The notes beneath the pieces were generated by a model. That model did not search any database. It saw only the letters and a program-made list of their open reading frames with translations, and was not told where the DNA came from. A program made the position numbers and the translations under genes. This document shows positions 14,672 through 23,572 of a stretch of 64,000 bases of DNA, one piece after another. Within the stretch, counting starts at the first letter, position 1; each line of letters opens with the position of its first letter. The DNA comes from Ptiloglossa arizonensis (lineage: Eukaryota; Arthropoda; Insecta; Hymenoptera; Colletidae). The stretch spans positions 62,001 to 126,000 of the forward strand of contig NW_027478987.1 in assembly GCF_051014685.1 (NCBI RefSeq), in the 5' to 3' direction.

Positions 14672-17649
14672 TATACGTTATACGTTATGCGTTATACGTT
14701 TTACGTTATTCGTGATACGTTATACGTTATACGTTATACGTTATACGTTATACGTTATACGTTATACGGTATACGTTATACATTATACGTTATACGTTAT
14801 ACGTTATACGTTATACGTTATACGTTATACGTTTTACGATATACGTTATACGTTATACGTTATACGTTATACGTTATACGTCGTACGTTATACGTTATAC
14901 GTTATACGTTATACGTTATACGTTATACTTTCTACGTTATACGTTATACGTTATACGTTATACGTTAAACGTTATACGTTATACGTTATACGTTATACGT
15001 TATACGTTATACGTTATACGTTATACGTTATACGTTACATGTTATACGTTCTACGTTATACGTTATAAGTTACATGTTATACGTCCTACGTTATACGTTA
15101 TACGTTATACGTTATACGTTATACGTTATACGTTATTCATTATACGTTATACGTTATACGTTATACGTTATACGTTATACGTCATACGTTATACGTTAGG
15201 CGTTATACGTTATACGTTATACGTTATACGTTATACGTTATACGTTATACGTTATACGTTATACGTTATACGTTATACCTTATACGTTATACGTTATACG
15301 TTATACGTTATACGTTATACGTTATACGTTATACGTTATACGTTATACGTTATGCGTTATACGTTTTACGTTATACGTTATACGTTATACGTTATACATT
15401 GTACGTTATACGTTATACGTTATTCGTAATACATTATACGTGATACGGTATACGTTATACGCTATACGTTATACGGTGTACGATATACGTTATGCGTTTT
15501 ACGTTATTCGTGATACGCTATACGTTATACGTTATACGTTATACGTTATACGTTATACGTAATACGTTATACGTTATACGTTATACGATATACGTTATAC
15601 GTTATACGTTATACGTTATACGTTATACGTTATACGTTATACGTTATACGTTTTACGTTACACGTTATACGTTACACGTTATACGTTACACGTTATTCGT
15701 AATACATTATACGTGATACGGTATACGTTATACGCTATACGTTATACGGTGTACGATATACGTTATGCGTTTTACGTTATTCGTGATACGCTATACGTTA
15801 TACGTTATACGTTATACGTTATACGTTATACGTAATACGTTATACGTTATACGTTATACGATATACGTTATACGTTATACGTTATACGTTATACGTTATA
15901 CGTTATACGTTATACGTTATACGTTATACGTTATACGTTAGACGTTATACGTTATACGTTATACTTTATACGTTATACGTTATACGTTATACGTTATACG
16001 TTAAACGTTATACGTTATACGTTATACGTTATACGTTATACGTTATACGTTAGACGTTATACGTTATACGTTATACGTTATACGTTATACGTTACACGTT
16101 ATTCGTAATACATTATACGTGATACGGTATACGTTATACGTTATACGTTATACGTTATACGTTATACGCTATACGTTATACGTTATACGTTATACGTTAT
16201 ACGTTATACGTTATACGTTTTACGTTATACGTTATACGTTATACGTTATACGTTATACGTTATACGTTATACGTTATACGTTATACGTTATACGTTATAC
16301 GTTATACGTTATATGTTATACGTTACACGTTATTCGTAATACATTATACGTGATACGGTATACGTTATACGATGTACGTTATACGTTATACGTTATACGT
16401 TCTACGTTATATAATACGTTATGCGTTATACGTTTTACGTTATTCGTTATACGTTATACGTTATACGTTATACGTTATACGTCATAGGTTATACGTTATA
16501 CGTTATTCGTTATGCGTTATACGTTATACGTTATACGTTATACGTTATACGTTATACGTTATACGGTATACGATATACATTATGCGTTTTACGTTATTCG
16601 TGATACGTTATACGTTATACGTTATACGTTATACGTTATACGTTATACGTTATACGTTATACGTTATACGTAATACGTTATACGTTATACGTTATACGAT
16701 ATACGTGGTACGTTATACGTTATACGTTATACGTCATAGGTTATACGTTATACGTTATTCGTTAGGCGTTATACGTTATACGTTATACGTTATACGTTAT
16801 ACGTTATACGTTATACGGTATACGACATACGTTATGCGTTATATGTTATACGTTATACGTTATACGTTATACGTTATACGTTATACGTTATACGTTATAC
16901 GTTATACGGTATACGATATACGTTATGCGTTTTACGTTATTCGTGATACGTTATACGTTATACGTTATACGTTATACGTTATACGTTATACGTTATACGT
17001 AATACGTTACACGTTATACGTTACACGTTATTCGTAATACATTATACGTGATGCGGTATACGTTATACGCTATACGTTATACGGTGTACGATATACGTTA
17101 TGCGTTTTACGTTATTCGTGATACGTTATACGTTATACGTTATACGTTATACGTTATACGTTATACGTTATACGTTATACGTTATACGTAATACGTTACA
17201 CGTTATACGTTATACGATATACGTTATACGTTATACGTTATACGTTATACGTTATACGTTATACGTTATACGTTATACGTTATACGTTATACGCTATACG
17301 TTATACGTTATACGTTATACGTTATACGTTATACGTTATACGTTATACGTTATACGTTATACGTTATACGTTATACGTTATACGTTATACGTTATACGTT
17401 ATACGTTATTCGTTATACGTTATACGTTATACGTTATACGTTATACGTTATAGGTTATACGTAATGCGTTATACGTTATACGTTATACGTTATACGTTAT
17501 ACGTTATACGTTAAACGTTATACGTTATACGTTATACGTTATACGTTATACGTTATACGTTATACGTTATACGTTATACGTTATACGTTATACGTTATAC
17601 GCTATACTTTATACGTTATGCGTTATACGTTATACGTTATACGTTATGC

Positions 17650-17854
17650 GTTTTGCGTTATACGTTATATGTAATATGTAATGCGTCATACGTTTTACGT
17701 TATTCGTTATACGTTTTTCGTTACAAGTTATACGTTATACGTCATACGTTATAAGTTATACGTCATAAGTTATACGATACACGTTATACGTTATACGAAA
17801 TATGTAATACGTAATACGTTTTACGTCATTCGTTATACGTTCTTCGTTACACGT
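17650..17854. repeat. D cassette, copy 3
   Basis: Same variant order, 3183 bp after copy 2. This is the last D cassette before a gap of about 32.7 kb without any. Confidence 0.88.
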
Positions 17855-18840
17855 TATACGTTATACGTTATGCGTTATACGTTTTACGTTATTCGTGATA
17901 CGTTATACGTTATACGTTATACGTTATACGTTATACGTTATACGTTATACGTTATACGGTATACGTTATACATTATACGTTATACGTTATACGTTATACG
18001 TTATACGTTATACGTTATACGTTTTACGATATACGTTATACGTTATACGTTATACGTTATACGTTATACGTCGTACGTTATACGTTATACGTTATACGTT
18101 ATACGTTATACGTTATACGTTATACGTTATACGTTATACGTTATACGTTATACGTTATACGTTACATGTTATACGTTCTACGTTATACGTTATAAGTTAC
18201 ATGTTATACGTTCTACGTTCTACGTTATACGTTATACGTTATACGTTATACGTTATACGTTATACGTTATTCATTATACGTTATACGTTATACGTTATAC
18301 GTTATACGTTATACGTCATACGTTATACGTTAGGCGTTATACGTTATACGTTATACGTTATACGTTATACGTTATACGTTATACGTTATACGTTATACGT
18401 TATACGTTATACGTTATACCTTATACGTTATACGTTATACGTTATACGTTATACGTTATACGTTATACGTTATACGTTATACGTTATACGTTATGCGTTA
18501 TACGTTTTACGTTATACGTTATACGTTATACGTTATACATTGTACGTTATACGTTATACGTTATACCTTATACGTTATACCTTATACGTTATACGTTATA
18601 CGTTATACGTTATACGGTATACGTTATACGTTATGCGTTATACGTTTTACGTTATACGTTATACGTTATACGTTATACGTTATACGTTTTACGATATACG
18701 TTATACGTTATACGTTATACGCTATACGTTATACGTTATACGTTATACGTTATACGTTATACGTTATACGTTTTACGATATACGTTATACGTTATACGTT
18801 ATACGTTATACGTTATACGTTATACGTTATACGTTATACG

Positions 18841-19700
18841 TTATACGTGATACGTTATACGTTATACGTTATACGTTATACGTTATACGTTACACGTCAT
18901 ACGTTATACGTTATACGTTATACGTTATACGTTATACGTTATACGTTATACGTTATACGTTATACGTTATACGTTATACTTTATACGTTATACGTTATAC
19001 GTCATAGGTTATACGTTATGCGTTATACGTTATACGTTATACGTTATACGTTATACGTAATACGTTATACGTTATAGGTTACACGTCATACGTTATACGT
19101 AATACGTTATACGTTATACGTTATACGATATACGTTATACGTTATACGTCATAGGGTATACGTTATACGTTATTCGTTATGCGTTATACGTTATACGTTA
19201 TACGTTATACGTTATACGTTATACGTTATACGTTTTACGTTACACGTTATACGTTACACGTTATACGTTACACGTTATTCGTAATACATTATACGTGATA
19301 CGGTATACGTTATACGCTATACGTTATACGGTGTACGATATACGTTATGCGTTTTACGTTATTCGTGATACGTTATACGTTATACGTTATACGTTATACG
19401 TTATACGTTATACGTTATACGTTATACGTAATACGTTATACGTTATACGTTATACGATATACGTTATACGTTATACGTTATACGTTATACGTTATACGTC
19501 ATAGGTTATACGTTATACGTTATTCGTTAGGCGTTATACGTTATACGTTTTACGTTATACGTTATACGTTATACGGTATACGATATACGTTATGCGTTAT
19601 ACGTTTTACGTTATTCGTTATACGTTATACGTTATACGTTATGCGTTATACGTTTTACGTTATTCGTTATACGTTATTCGTTATACGTTATACGTTATAC
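18841..19700. repeat. Higher-order repeat left of the retrotransposon
   Basis: Landmarks GTGATACG, TACTTTATACG, GTCATAGG, the rare CATAGGGTATACG (near 19151) and a K cassette end (19330) recur on the far side of the element at an offset of 3872-3886 bp. Subtracting the element leaves an original spacing of about 1.33 kb. A third partial copy has CATAGGGTATACG near 24577. Confidence 0.75.
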
Positions 19701-19887
19701 GTTATACGTTATACGTTATACGTTATACGTTATACGTTATACGTTATACGTTATACGTTATACGTTATAGGTTATACGTTATACGTTATACGTTATACTT
19801 TATACGTTATACGTTATACGTTATACGTTATACGTTATACGTTATACGTTATATGTTATACGTTATACGGTATACGTTATACGTTAT

Positions 19888-20042
19888 ACGTTATACGTTT
19901 TACGATATACGTTATAAATACGTTATACGTTCTACGTTATACGTTTTACGTTACAAGTTATACGTTACACGTTATACGTTACACGTTATTCGTAATACAT
20001 TATACGTGATACGGTATACGTTATACGCTATACGTTATACGG
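19888..20042. repeat. K cassette interrupted by the retrotransposon (left part)
   Basis: The full cassette order is present, from the GTTTTACGATATACG and TATAAATACG variants through GTGATACGG and CGCTATACG, up to TTATACGG, where the poly-T begins. One GTTACACG is GTTACAAG here. The remainder, GTGTACGATATACG, lies at 22601-22614. Beyond 22618 the sequence departs from the usual cassette end (TTATAC where most copies have TTATGC). Confidence 0.88.
20030..20042. repeat. Target-site duplication, left copy
   Basis: ATACGTTATACGG, plus a following T that merges with the poly-T, matches 22589-22602 exactly. It is the satellite sequence copied when the element inserted. The base before it differs between the two copies (T here, C at the right junction), which fixes the outer edge. 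Confidence 0.93.
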
Positions 20043-20076
20043 TTTTTTTTTTTTTTTTTTATTTTTTTTTTTTATT
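20043..20076 (-). other. Poly(A) tail of the retrotransposon
   Basis: On the + strand this is T18, A, T12, A, TT, i.e. a slightly interrupted poly(A) tail in element orientation. It abuts the target-site duplication and marks the 3' end of the element, where target-primed reverse transcription began. The first T could equally belong to the target sequence, so the boundary is uncertain by one base. Confidence 0.95.
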
Positions 20077-20101
20077 AACGTGGGGGAAATCTTCGAAAGA
20101 C

Positions 20102-20130
20102 CCCCCCGCCGCCTGGGGAGGGGCGGGGGG
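20102..20130 (-). other. 3' UTR hairpin 1
   Basis: The arm CCCCCCGCC (20102-20110) is the exact reverse complement of GGCGGGGGG (20122-20130): 9 bp with an 11-nt loop. It lies nearest the poly(A) tail and competes with a possible stem at 20082-20105. Confidence 0.7.
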
Positions 20131-20142
20131 AGTGTGGGATTC

Positions 20143-20175
20143 CCCGCGCCCGGAAGGAAAGCCATCGGGCGCGGG
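20143..20175 (-). other. 3' UTR hairpin 2
   Basis: The arm CCCGCGCCCG (20143-20152) pairs perfectly with CGGGCGCGGG (20166-20175): 10 bp with a 13-nt loop. Confidence 0.78.
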
Positions 20176-20221
20176 ACCTACCCACTAAAACCCACCACGG
20201 TGGCCATCCTCGCACTATGCA

Positions 20222-20268
20222 GGGGGAGCACCTGGGACCGAAGACATCATAACATCAGGTGCTCCCCC
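20222..20268 (-). other. 3' UTR hairpin 3, perfect 13-bp stem
   Basis: The arm GGGGGAGCACCTG (20222-20234) is the exact reverse complement of CAGGTGCTCCCCC (20256-20268), with a 21-nt loop. TGCA lies just outside each arm and could extend the stem past a one-base bulge. Confidence 0.85.
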
Positions 20269-20301
20269 GTGCAGGGCTCTCGCGCCCGTGTCCTCCCGTT
20301 C

Positions 20302-20338
20302 CAGGGAAGGGAGGGGGTACTTCACCCTCCCTTCCCTG
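20302..20338 (-). other. 3' UTR hairpin 4, perfect 14-bp stem
   Basis: The arm CAGGGAAGGGAGGG (20302-20315) is the exact reverse complement of CCCTCCCTTCCCTG (20325-20338), with a 9-nt loop. Confidence 0.87.
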
Positions 20339-20363
20339 TTTTCTCCTCGGCGCTCTGGCGCCC

Positions 20364-20396
20364 GACGTCGGAGCAGGGCCACACTGCTCCGACGTC
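20364..20396 (-). other. 3' UTR hairpin 5, perfect 13-bp stem
   Basis: The arm GACGTCGGAGCAG (20364-20376) is the exact reverse complement of CTGCTCCGACGTC (20384-20396), with a 7-nt loop. Confidence 0.87.
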
Positions 20397-20404
20397 CCAC
20401 TCCC

Positions 20405-20459
20405 GGGGGCCGCCCGAGGGCGGCCGCGAGTCCCACACTCGCGACCGCCCACGGCCCCC
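20405..20459 (-). other. 3' UTR hairpin 6, three-part stem
   Basis: The outer stem GGGGGCCG (20405-20412) pairs with CGGCCCCC (20452-20459). The middle stem GGGCGG (20418-20423) pairs with CCGCCC (20445-20450). The inner stem CGCGAGT (20425-20431) pairs with ACTCGCG (20437-20443). That makes 21 bp in nested segments with a 5-nt loop; GGCCGCCC/GGGCGGCC at 20408-20425 is an alternative local pairing. Confidence 0.82.
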
Positions 20460-20462
20460 ATA

Positions 20463-20506
20463 GCCGCGCCGGAGGCACGGCCCTGGGACCGTGCCGTCGG
20501 CGCGGC
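20463..20506 (-). other. 3' UTR hairpin 7, two-part stem
   Basis: The outer stem GCCGCGCC (20463-20470) pairs with GGCGCGGC (20499-20506). The inner stem GGCACGG (20474-20480) pairs with CCGTGCC (20489-20495). A small internal loop separates the stems and the terminal loop is 8 nt. Confidence 0.82.
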
Positions 20507-20521
20507 CGCACCCCGGCTCGT

Positions 20522-20564
20522 ACGCTCCCGAGGGCGGCTCTGGCCTCTCCGCCCTCGAGAGCGT
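20522..20564 (-). other. 3' UTR hairpin 8, 15 bp with one mismatch
   Basis: ACGCTC (20522-20527) pairs with GAGCGT (20559-20564) and CGAGGGCGG (20529-20537) pairs with CCGCCCTCG (20549-20557). The stems are separated by one C/A mismatch, with an 11-nt loop. This is the hairpin closest to the stop codon. Confidence 0.82.
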
Positions 20565-20645
20565 CGCCGTCCCTTATTCCTCCCACCCCTCAGACGACGG
20601 GCGGTGGCACGAGCCTCAAGGGCTACGCACCCCCGCCCGCCGCTC

Positions 20646-22586
20646 TCAGGGTGGCCTCCCCAGCCCTTCCGGAGGCCCACCCGCCCCCGGCCTCGGACGA
20701 GGCCTCGCTCGCGGTCTCCCGCTCTCGCGAATGCGGCTCGCGGCCTCCTTCCGCGAGATTACCTCCTCGCAGAAGGAGGCCACGGCCCGCCACTTCGTCT
20801 CGCTGCCGAGCATGGCCTGTACCACGCCCGGCAGCGATAGGTCCGCCCCAATCACGGCCGTGAGGACACGGCGCTCCACCCCCCAGGCCGGACACACCTC
20901 GAGGGTGTGTTGCGCCGTGTCCTCGTCCGCTGGACAGTGCCAGCAGCGCGCCGCCTCTTCCACACCGATCCGGCACAGGTACTGACCGAAGCATCCGTGC
21001 CCGGACAGCACCTGCACCAACCGGTAGGTGAGTGAGCCGAAGCGCCTACCCAGCCACTCAAACAGGACCGGCCGGATAGCCCGGACAGTCCTCTGGCCGA
21101 ACAACGGCTCGGCCAGCCGCTGCTGCCAAAGCTGCAGCATGGACTCCCGGGCCTGGCGCCTCAGGGCCTCCACCTCGCAGCCCGCCAGGACCACCCCATC
21201 CTCGCGGGCGCACATGCGGCCCTCGTAGAAAGCCGCATGCGCGCCCGCGATCAAGTCCGCCGGGGGTAGCCCTGACAGGACGCTCGCCGCCTCATACGAA
21301 ACGGTCCGGTACCCCCGGGCGATCCGCAGTGCAAGCCGCCTTTGAACCCGGCGCAGCAATACCTTGCTGCGCCGGGAGGCGGCCAGGTCGCCCGCCCAAA
21401 CGGGGGCCCTGTATAGGGCCACCGAGTGGACCATTCCCGCGTAGAGGCGGCGAACCCGGTCACTCGGGCCCCGCAGGTTGGGGAGGATACGGCCCAAAGC
21501 GCCAACTATCCTCTCCAACCGCGGGGCCAGGGCCCGGAAATGGCCCTCGAAGCGCCAGTGGCTGTCGAGGTGAAGTCCCAGATATTTCATCTGAGACCTC
21601 ACCTCGACGTCTGTCTCACCCACCCGGATCAGGGGGGGAGGCGGCTCTCCCCGGGGTCTATACATCCCGAGTACCTCGGTTTTGTGGAGAGCCACCTCCA
21701 AACCGATCCCCCTGATCCGGGAGACGACGCGCCGGACACCGTCCTCGGCGGCCCGAACAGCCCCCCTCCAGTCCCCCCCGACGGCCAACAAGAAGGTGTC
21801 GTCCGCGTAACATGTCAGACTGACGCCGTCGGGGAGGTCTTCGGCCCGCAGGACGGTGTCGTACCCGAGGTTCCACAGCAGGGGTCCTAACACCGACCCC
21901 TGCGGAACCCCGGAGTACACCGCTCTCCTCTCCGTCCCGCACCGGCCCGGATACTCGATCCACCTGTCGCGGAGGTAGTCCTCGACGACTGCCCTAAGGT
22001 AGGCGGGGACTCGATGTTCCTCAAGCCCCCGCCTAATAGCCGCCCAGGGTAGGGTGTTAAACGCATTGGCGATGTCCAAGGACACCGCCAATGCCACCCC
22101 ACCCCGGGAGACCGCCGAGGCCGAGAGGGACCGGACGCGTCGAATCGCGTCGATCGTCGACCGGCCCTCCCGGAACCCGAACTGGCACTCCGCCAGCCCG
22201 GGCCCACCCCGCGACAGGTGCCCGACGATGCGGGCCGCCACGACTCTTTCTAGGAGCTTGCCCACATCGTCGAGCAGGCAAATCGGCCGGTACGCTGACG
22301 GAGAGTCCGCGGGCCTACCCTCTTTCCGGAGGAGGACCATTCGGGCCACCTTCCATGCGGAGGGGAATCGCCCGGCCTCCAGGCAGCGGTCGAATAGCTC
22401 CCGGAGGCCGTCACCCAGGACGTCCGCGGCCAAGACCAAGACTCGGCCGGGCACTCCCGAAGGACCCGGGGCAGTATCCTTCGCCCCGAGTCTTCGGATG
22501 GCCGCGGCTAGCTCCCCAGCCGAGACCCCCAGCTCCGCGGACCAGGTGGTCGGGTCCGCAGAGGGATGGTCGGGTCCGCAGAGGGA
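20646..22586 (-). CDS. Partial reverse transcriptase (ORF2 C-terminal part) of R1-clade-like retrotransposon
   Basis: The frame encodes 646 residues with no internal stop and no start codon, because the 5' end was lost at insertion; a GTG at 22454 is only the first start-like codon and not a real start. Numbering from 22586, it shows the TAPGPSG entry motif (about 38-44), YRPICLLDDVGKLLER (99-114), FGFREGRST (136-144), the first catalytic Asp in SLDIANAF (D171), GVPQGSVLGPLLW (226-238), the catalytic CYADDT (259-264, D262 and D263), the MKYLGLHLD thumb-side motif (333-341), and a zinc knuckle C548-x2-C551-x8-H560-x4-C565. The tail after about residue 620 is rich in Arg and Pro. In this family the protein copies element RNA onto nicked target DNA. 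All the catalytic Asp residues expected are present. The endonuclease and ORF1 are absent, so this is a remnant. R1-clade placement is by motif recognition only. The stop is at 20646-20648. Confidence 0.93.
   Translation of the reverse strand, partial: SLCGPDHPSADPTTWSAELGVSAGELAAAIRRLGAKDTAPGPSGVPGRVLVLAADVLGDGLRELFDRCLEAGRFPSAWKVARMVLLRKEGRPADSPSAYRPICLLDDVGKLLERVVAARIVGHLSRGGPGLAECQFGFREGRSTIDAIRRVRSLSASAVSRGGVALAVSLDIANAFNTLPWAAIRRGLEEHRVPAYLRAVVEDYLRDRWIEYPGRCGTERRAVYSGVPQGSVLGPLLWNLGYDTVLRAEDLPDGVSLTCYADDTFLLAVGGDWRGAVRAAEDGVRRVVSRIRGIGLEVALHKTEVLGMYRPRGEPPPPLIRVGETDVEVRSQMKYLGLHLDSHWRFEGHFRALAPRLERIVGALGRILPNLRGPSDRVRRLYAGMVHSVALYRAPVWAGDLAASRRSKVLLRRVQRRLALRIARGYRTVSYEAASVLSGLPPADLIAGAHAAFYEGRMCAREDGVVLAGCEVEALRRQARESMLQLWQQRLAEPLFGQRTVRAIRPVLFEWLGRRFGSLTYRLVQVLSGHGCFGQYLCRIGVEEAARCWHCPADEDTAQHTLEVCPAWGVERRVLTAVIGADLSLPGVVQAMLGSETKWRAVASFCEEVISRKEAASRIRESGRPRARPRPRPGAGGPPEGLGRPP
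22547..22586 (-). repeat. 20-bp tandem duplication at the element's truncated 5' end
   Basis: A 20-bp sequence starting TGGTCGGGTCCG (22547-22566) is repeated exactly at 22567-22586, followed by two extra bases (AC) and then the target-site duplication. The outer copy is shifted in frame relative to the inner one. It probably formed when the reverse transcriptase slipped or jumped while finishing the truncated copy. A pre-existing repeat in the source element is the alternative. Confidence 0.85.
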
Positions 22587-22588
22587 AC

Positions 22589-22602
22589 ATACGTTATACG
22601 GT
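22589..22602. repeat. Target-site duplication, right copy
   Basis: ATACGTTATACGGT repeats the left copy. The sequence continues as GTGTACGATATACG, which is how uninterrupted K cassettes read after the same 14 bases, so removing the element plus one copy restores a normal cassette junction. A duplication of 13-14 bp agrees with the 14-bp duplication known for R1 in 28S rDNA. Confidence 0.93.
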
Positions 22603-22726
22603 GTACGATATACGTTATACGTTATACGTTATACGTTATACGTTTTACGATATACGTTATACGTTATACGTTATACGTTATACGTTATACGTTATACGTT
22701 ATACGTTATACGTTATACGTGATACG

Positions 22727-23572
22727 TTATACGTTATACGTTATACGTTATACGTTATACGTTATACGTCATACGTTATACGTTATACGTTATACGTTAT
22801 ACGTTATACGTTATACGTTATACGTTATACGTTATACGTTATACGTTATACGTTATACGTTATACTTTATACGTTATACGTTATACGTCATAGGTTATAC
22901 GTTATGCGTTATACGTTATACGTTATACGTTATACGTCATACGTTATACGTTATAGGTTACACGTCATACGTTATACGTAATACGTTATACGTTATACGT
23001 TATACGATATACGTTATACGTGATACGTCATAGGGTATACGTTATACGTTATTCGTTATGCGTTATACGTTATACGTTATACGTTATACGTTATACGTTA
23101 TACGTTTTACGTTACACGTTATACGTTACACGTTATACGTTACACGTTATTCGTAATACATTATACGTGATACGGTATACGTTATACGCTATACGTTATA
23201 CGGTGTACGATATACGTTATGCGTTTTACGTTATTCGTGATACGTTATACGTTATACGTTATACGTTATACGTTATACGTTATACGTTATACGTTATACG
23301 TAATACGTTATACGTTATACGTTATACGATATACGTTATACGTTATACGTTATACGTTATACGTCATAGGTTATACGTTATACGTTATTCGTTAGGCGTT
23401 ATACGTTATACGTTTTACGTTATACGTTATACGTTATACGGTATACGATATACGTTATGCGTTATACGTTTTACGTTATTCGTTATACGTTATACGTTAT
23501 ACGTTATGCGTTATACGTTTTACGTTATTCGTTATACGTTATACGTTATACGTTATACGTTATACGTTATAC
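22727..23572. repeat. Higher-order repeat right of the retrotransposon
   Basis: Counterpart of 18841-19700 with the same landmarks: TACTTTATACG near 22862, CATAGGGTATACG near 23030 and a K cassette end at 23202. It carries no insertion in its K cassette. A further copy of its first part follows about 1547 bp downstream. Confidence 0.75.

Larger units (their letters stand above)
7860..18100. repeat. Threefold higher-order repeat of about 3.2-3.5 kb
   Basis: Matching variant landmarks recur at 8036/11535, 8656/12155, 9104/12582, 9949/13427, 10460/13938 and 11027/14498 (spacing 3471-3499 bp), and again at 12964/16119, 13938/17100, 14498/17681 and 14712/17895 (spacing 3155-3183 bp). Each unit ends near a D cassette. 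The third unit is about 300 bp shorter in its first part. The spacings are not always multiples of 7 because some variants shift the register. Confidence 0.8.
1..20042. repeat. Heptamer satellite array (ACGTTAT)n, left block
   Basis: Head-to-tail 7-bp units ACGTTAT fill the whole stretch, with about 29% GC and one CpG per unit. Most units are exact. Variants such as TACATTAT, TATGCG, TTTTACG, GTTACACG and GTCATAGG are not scattered at random: they recur in fixed order as cassettes, which gives a higher-order repeat structure. No unrelated insertion interrupts this block. It contains no credible gene; the long + strand reading frames follow from the unit lacking stop codons. It continues beyond the window on the left and is cut on the right by the retroelement. 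The monomer type is certain. Its chromosomal role (pericentromeric, subtelomeric or other) cannot be read from the sequence. Confidence 0.98.
20077..20645 (-). other. Structured 3' UTR of the retrotransposon
   Basis: About 570 GC-rich bases lie between the stop codon and the poly(A) tail. They contain eight non-overlapping inverted repeats in a row from 20102 to 20564, three of them perfect stems of 13-14 bp. Almost the whole UTR can therefore fold into a string of hairpins. A weaker stem may exist at 20599-20638 (GGGCGG with CCGCCC), and an alternative stem at 20082-20105 (GGGGG with CCCCC around TCTT/AAGA) would compete with the first hairpin. In related elements the 3' UTR RNA is bound by the reverse transcriptase; that role here is inferred. 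The + strand reading frames crossing it look like shadows of high GC content. Confidence 0.85.
20043..22588 (-). mobile_element. 5'-truncated R1-clade-like non-LTR retrotransposon inserted in satellite
   Basis: A GC-rich block of 2546 bp sits abruptly in AT-rich satellite. Read on the minus strand it has, in order, an open reverse-transcriptase frame cut at its 5' end, a UTR of about 570 bp, and a poly(A) tail (poly-T on the + strand) at 20043-20076. It is flanked by a 13-14 bp direct repeat of target sequence. There are no long terminal repeats. This is the structure left by target-primed reverse transcription. ORF1 and the apurinic-like endonuclease expected in a full R1-clade element are missing, so the copy cannot move by itself. 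Motif order and the C-terminal zinc knuckle suggest the R1 clade; the exact family is not identified. The absence of frame damage and the perfect target-site duplication point to a recent insertion. Confidence 0.95.

Noticed and set aside
20041..20076. Poly-T as an assembly homopolymer artefact.
   Set aside because: It sits exactly between a target-site duplication and a retrotransposon 3' UTR, as expected for a real poly(A) tail; only its exact length is uncertain.
20080..20994. Several overlapping GC-rich reading frames on both strands across the element's 3' UTR and the end of the reverse-transcriptase frame.
   Set aside because: They are rich in Pro, Arg, Ala and Gly, carry no recognisable domain, and overlap the hairpin region or the real frame; typical shadows of high GC content.
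20043..22588. LTR retrotransposon or retroviral origin of the insert.
   Set aside because: There are no long terminal repeats, no protease, integrase or RNase H; the poly(A) tail, 5' truncation and C-terminal zinc knuckle fit a non-LTR element.
21329..22981. + strand frames opposite the reverse transcriptase, some running on into the satellite.
   Set aside because: Antisense shadows of the minus-strand coding frame; no homology recognised and the satellite part is the periodic peptide.
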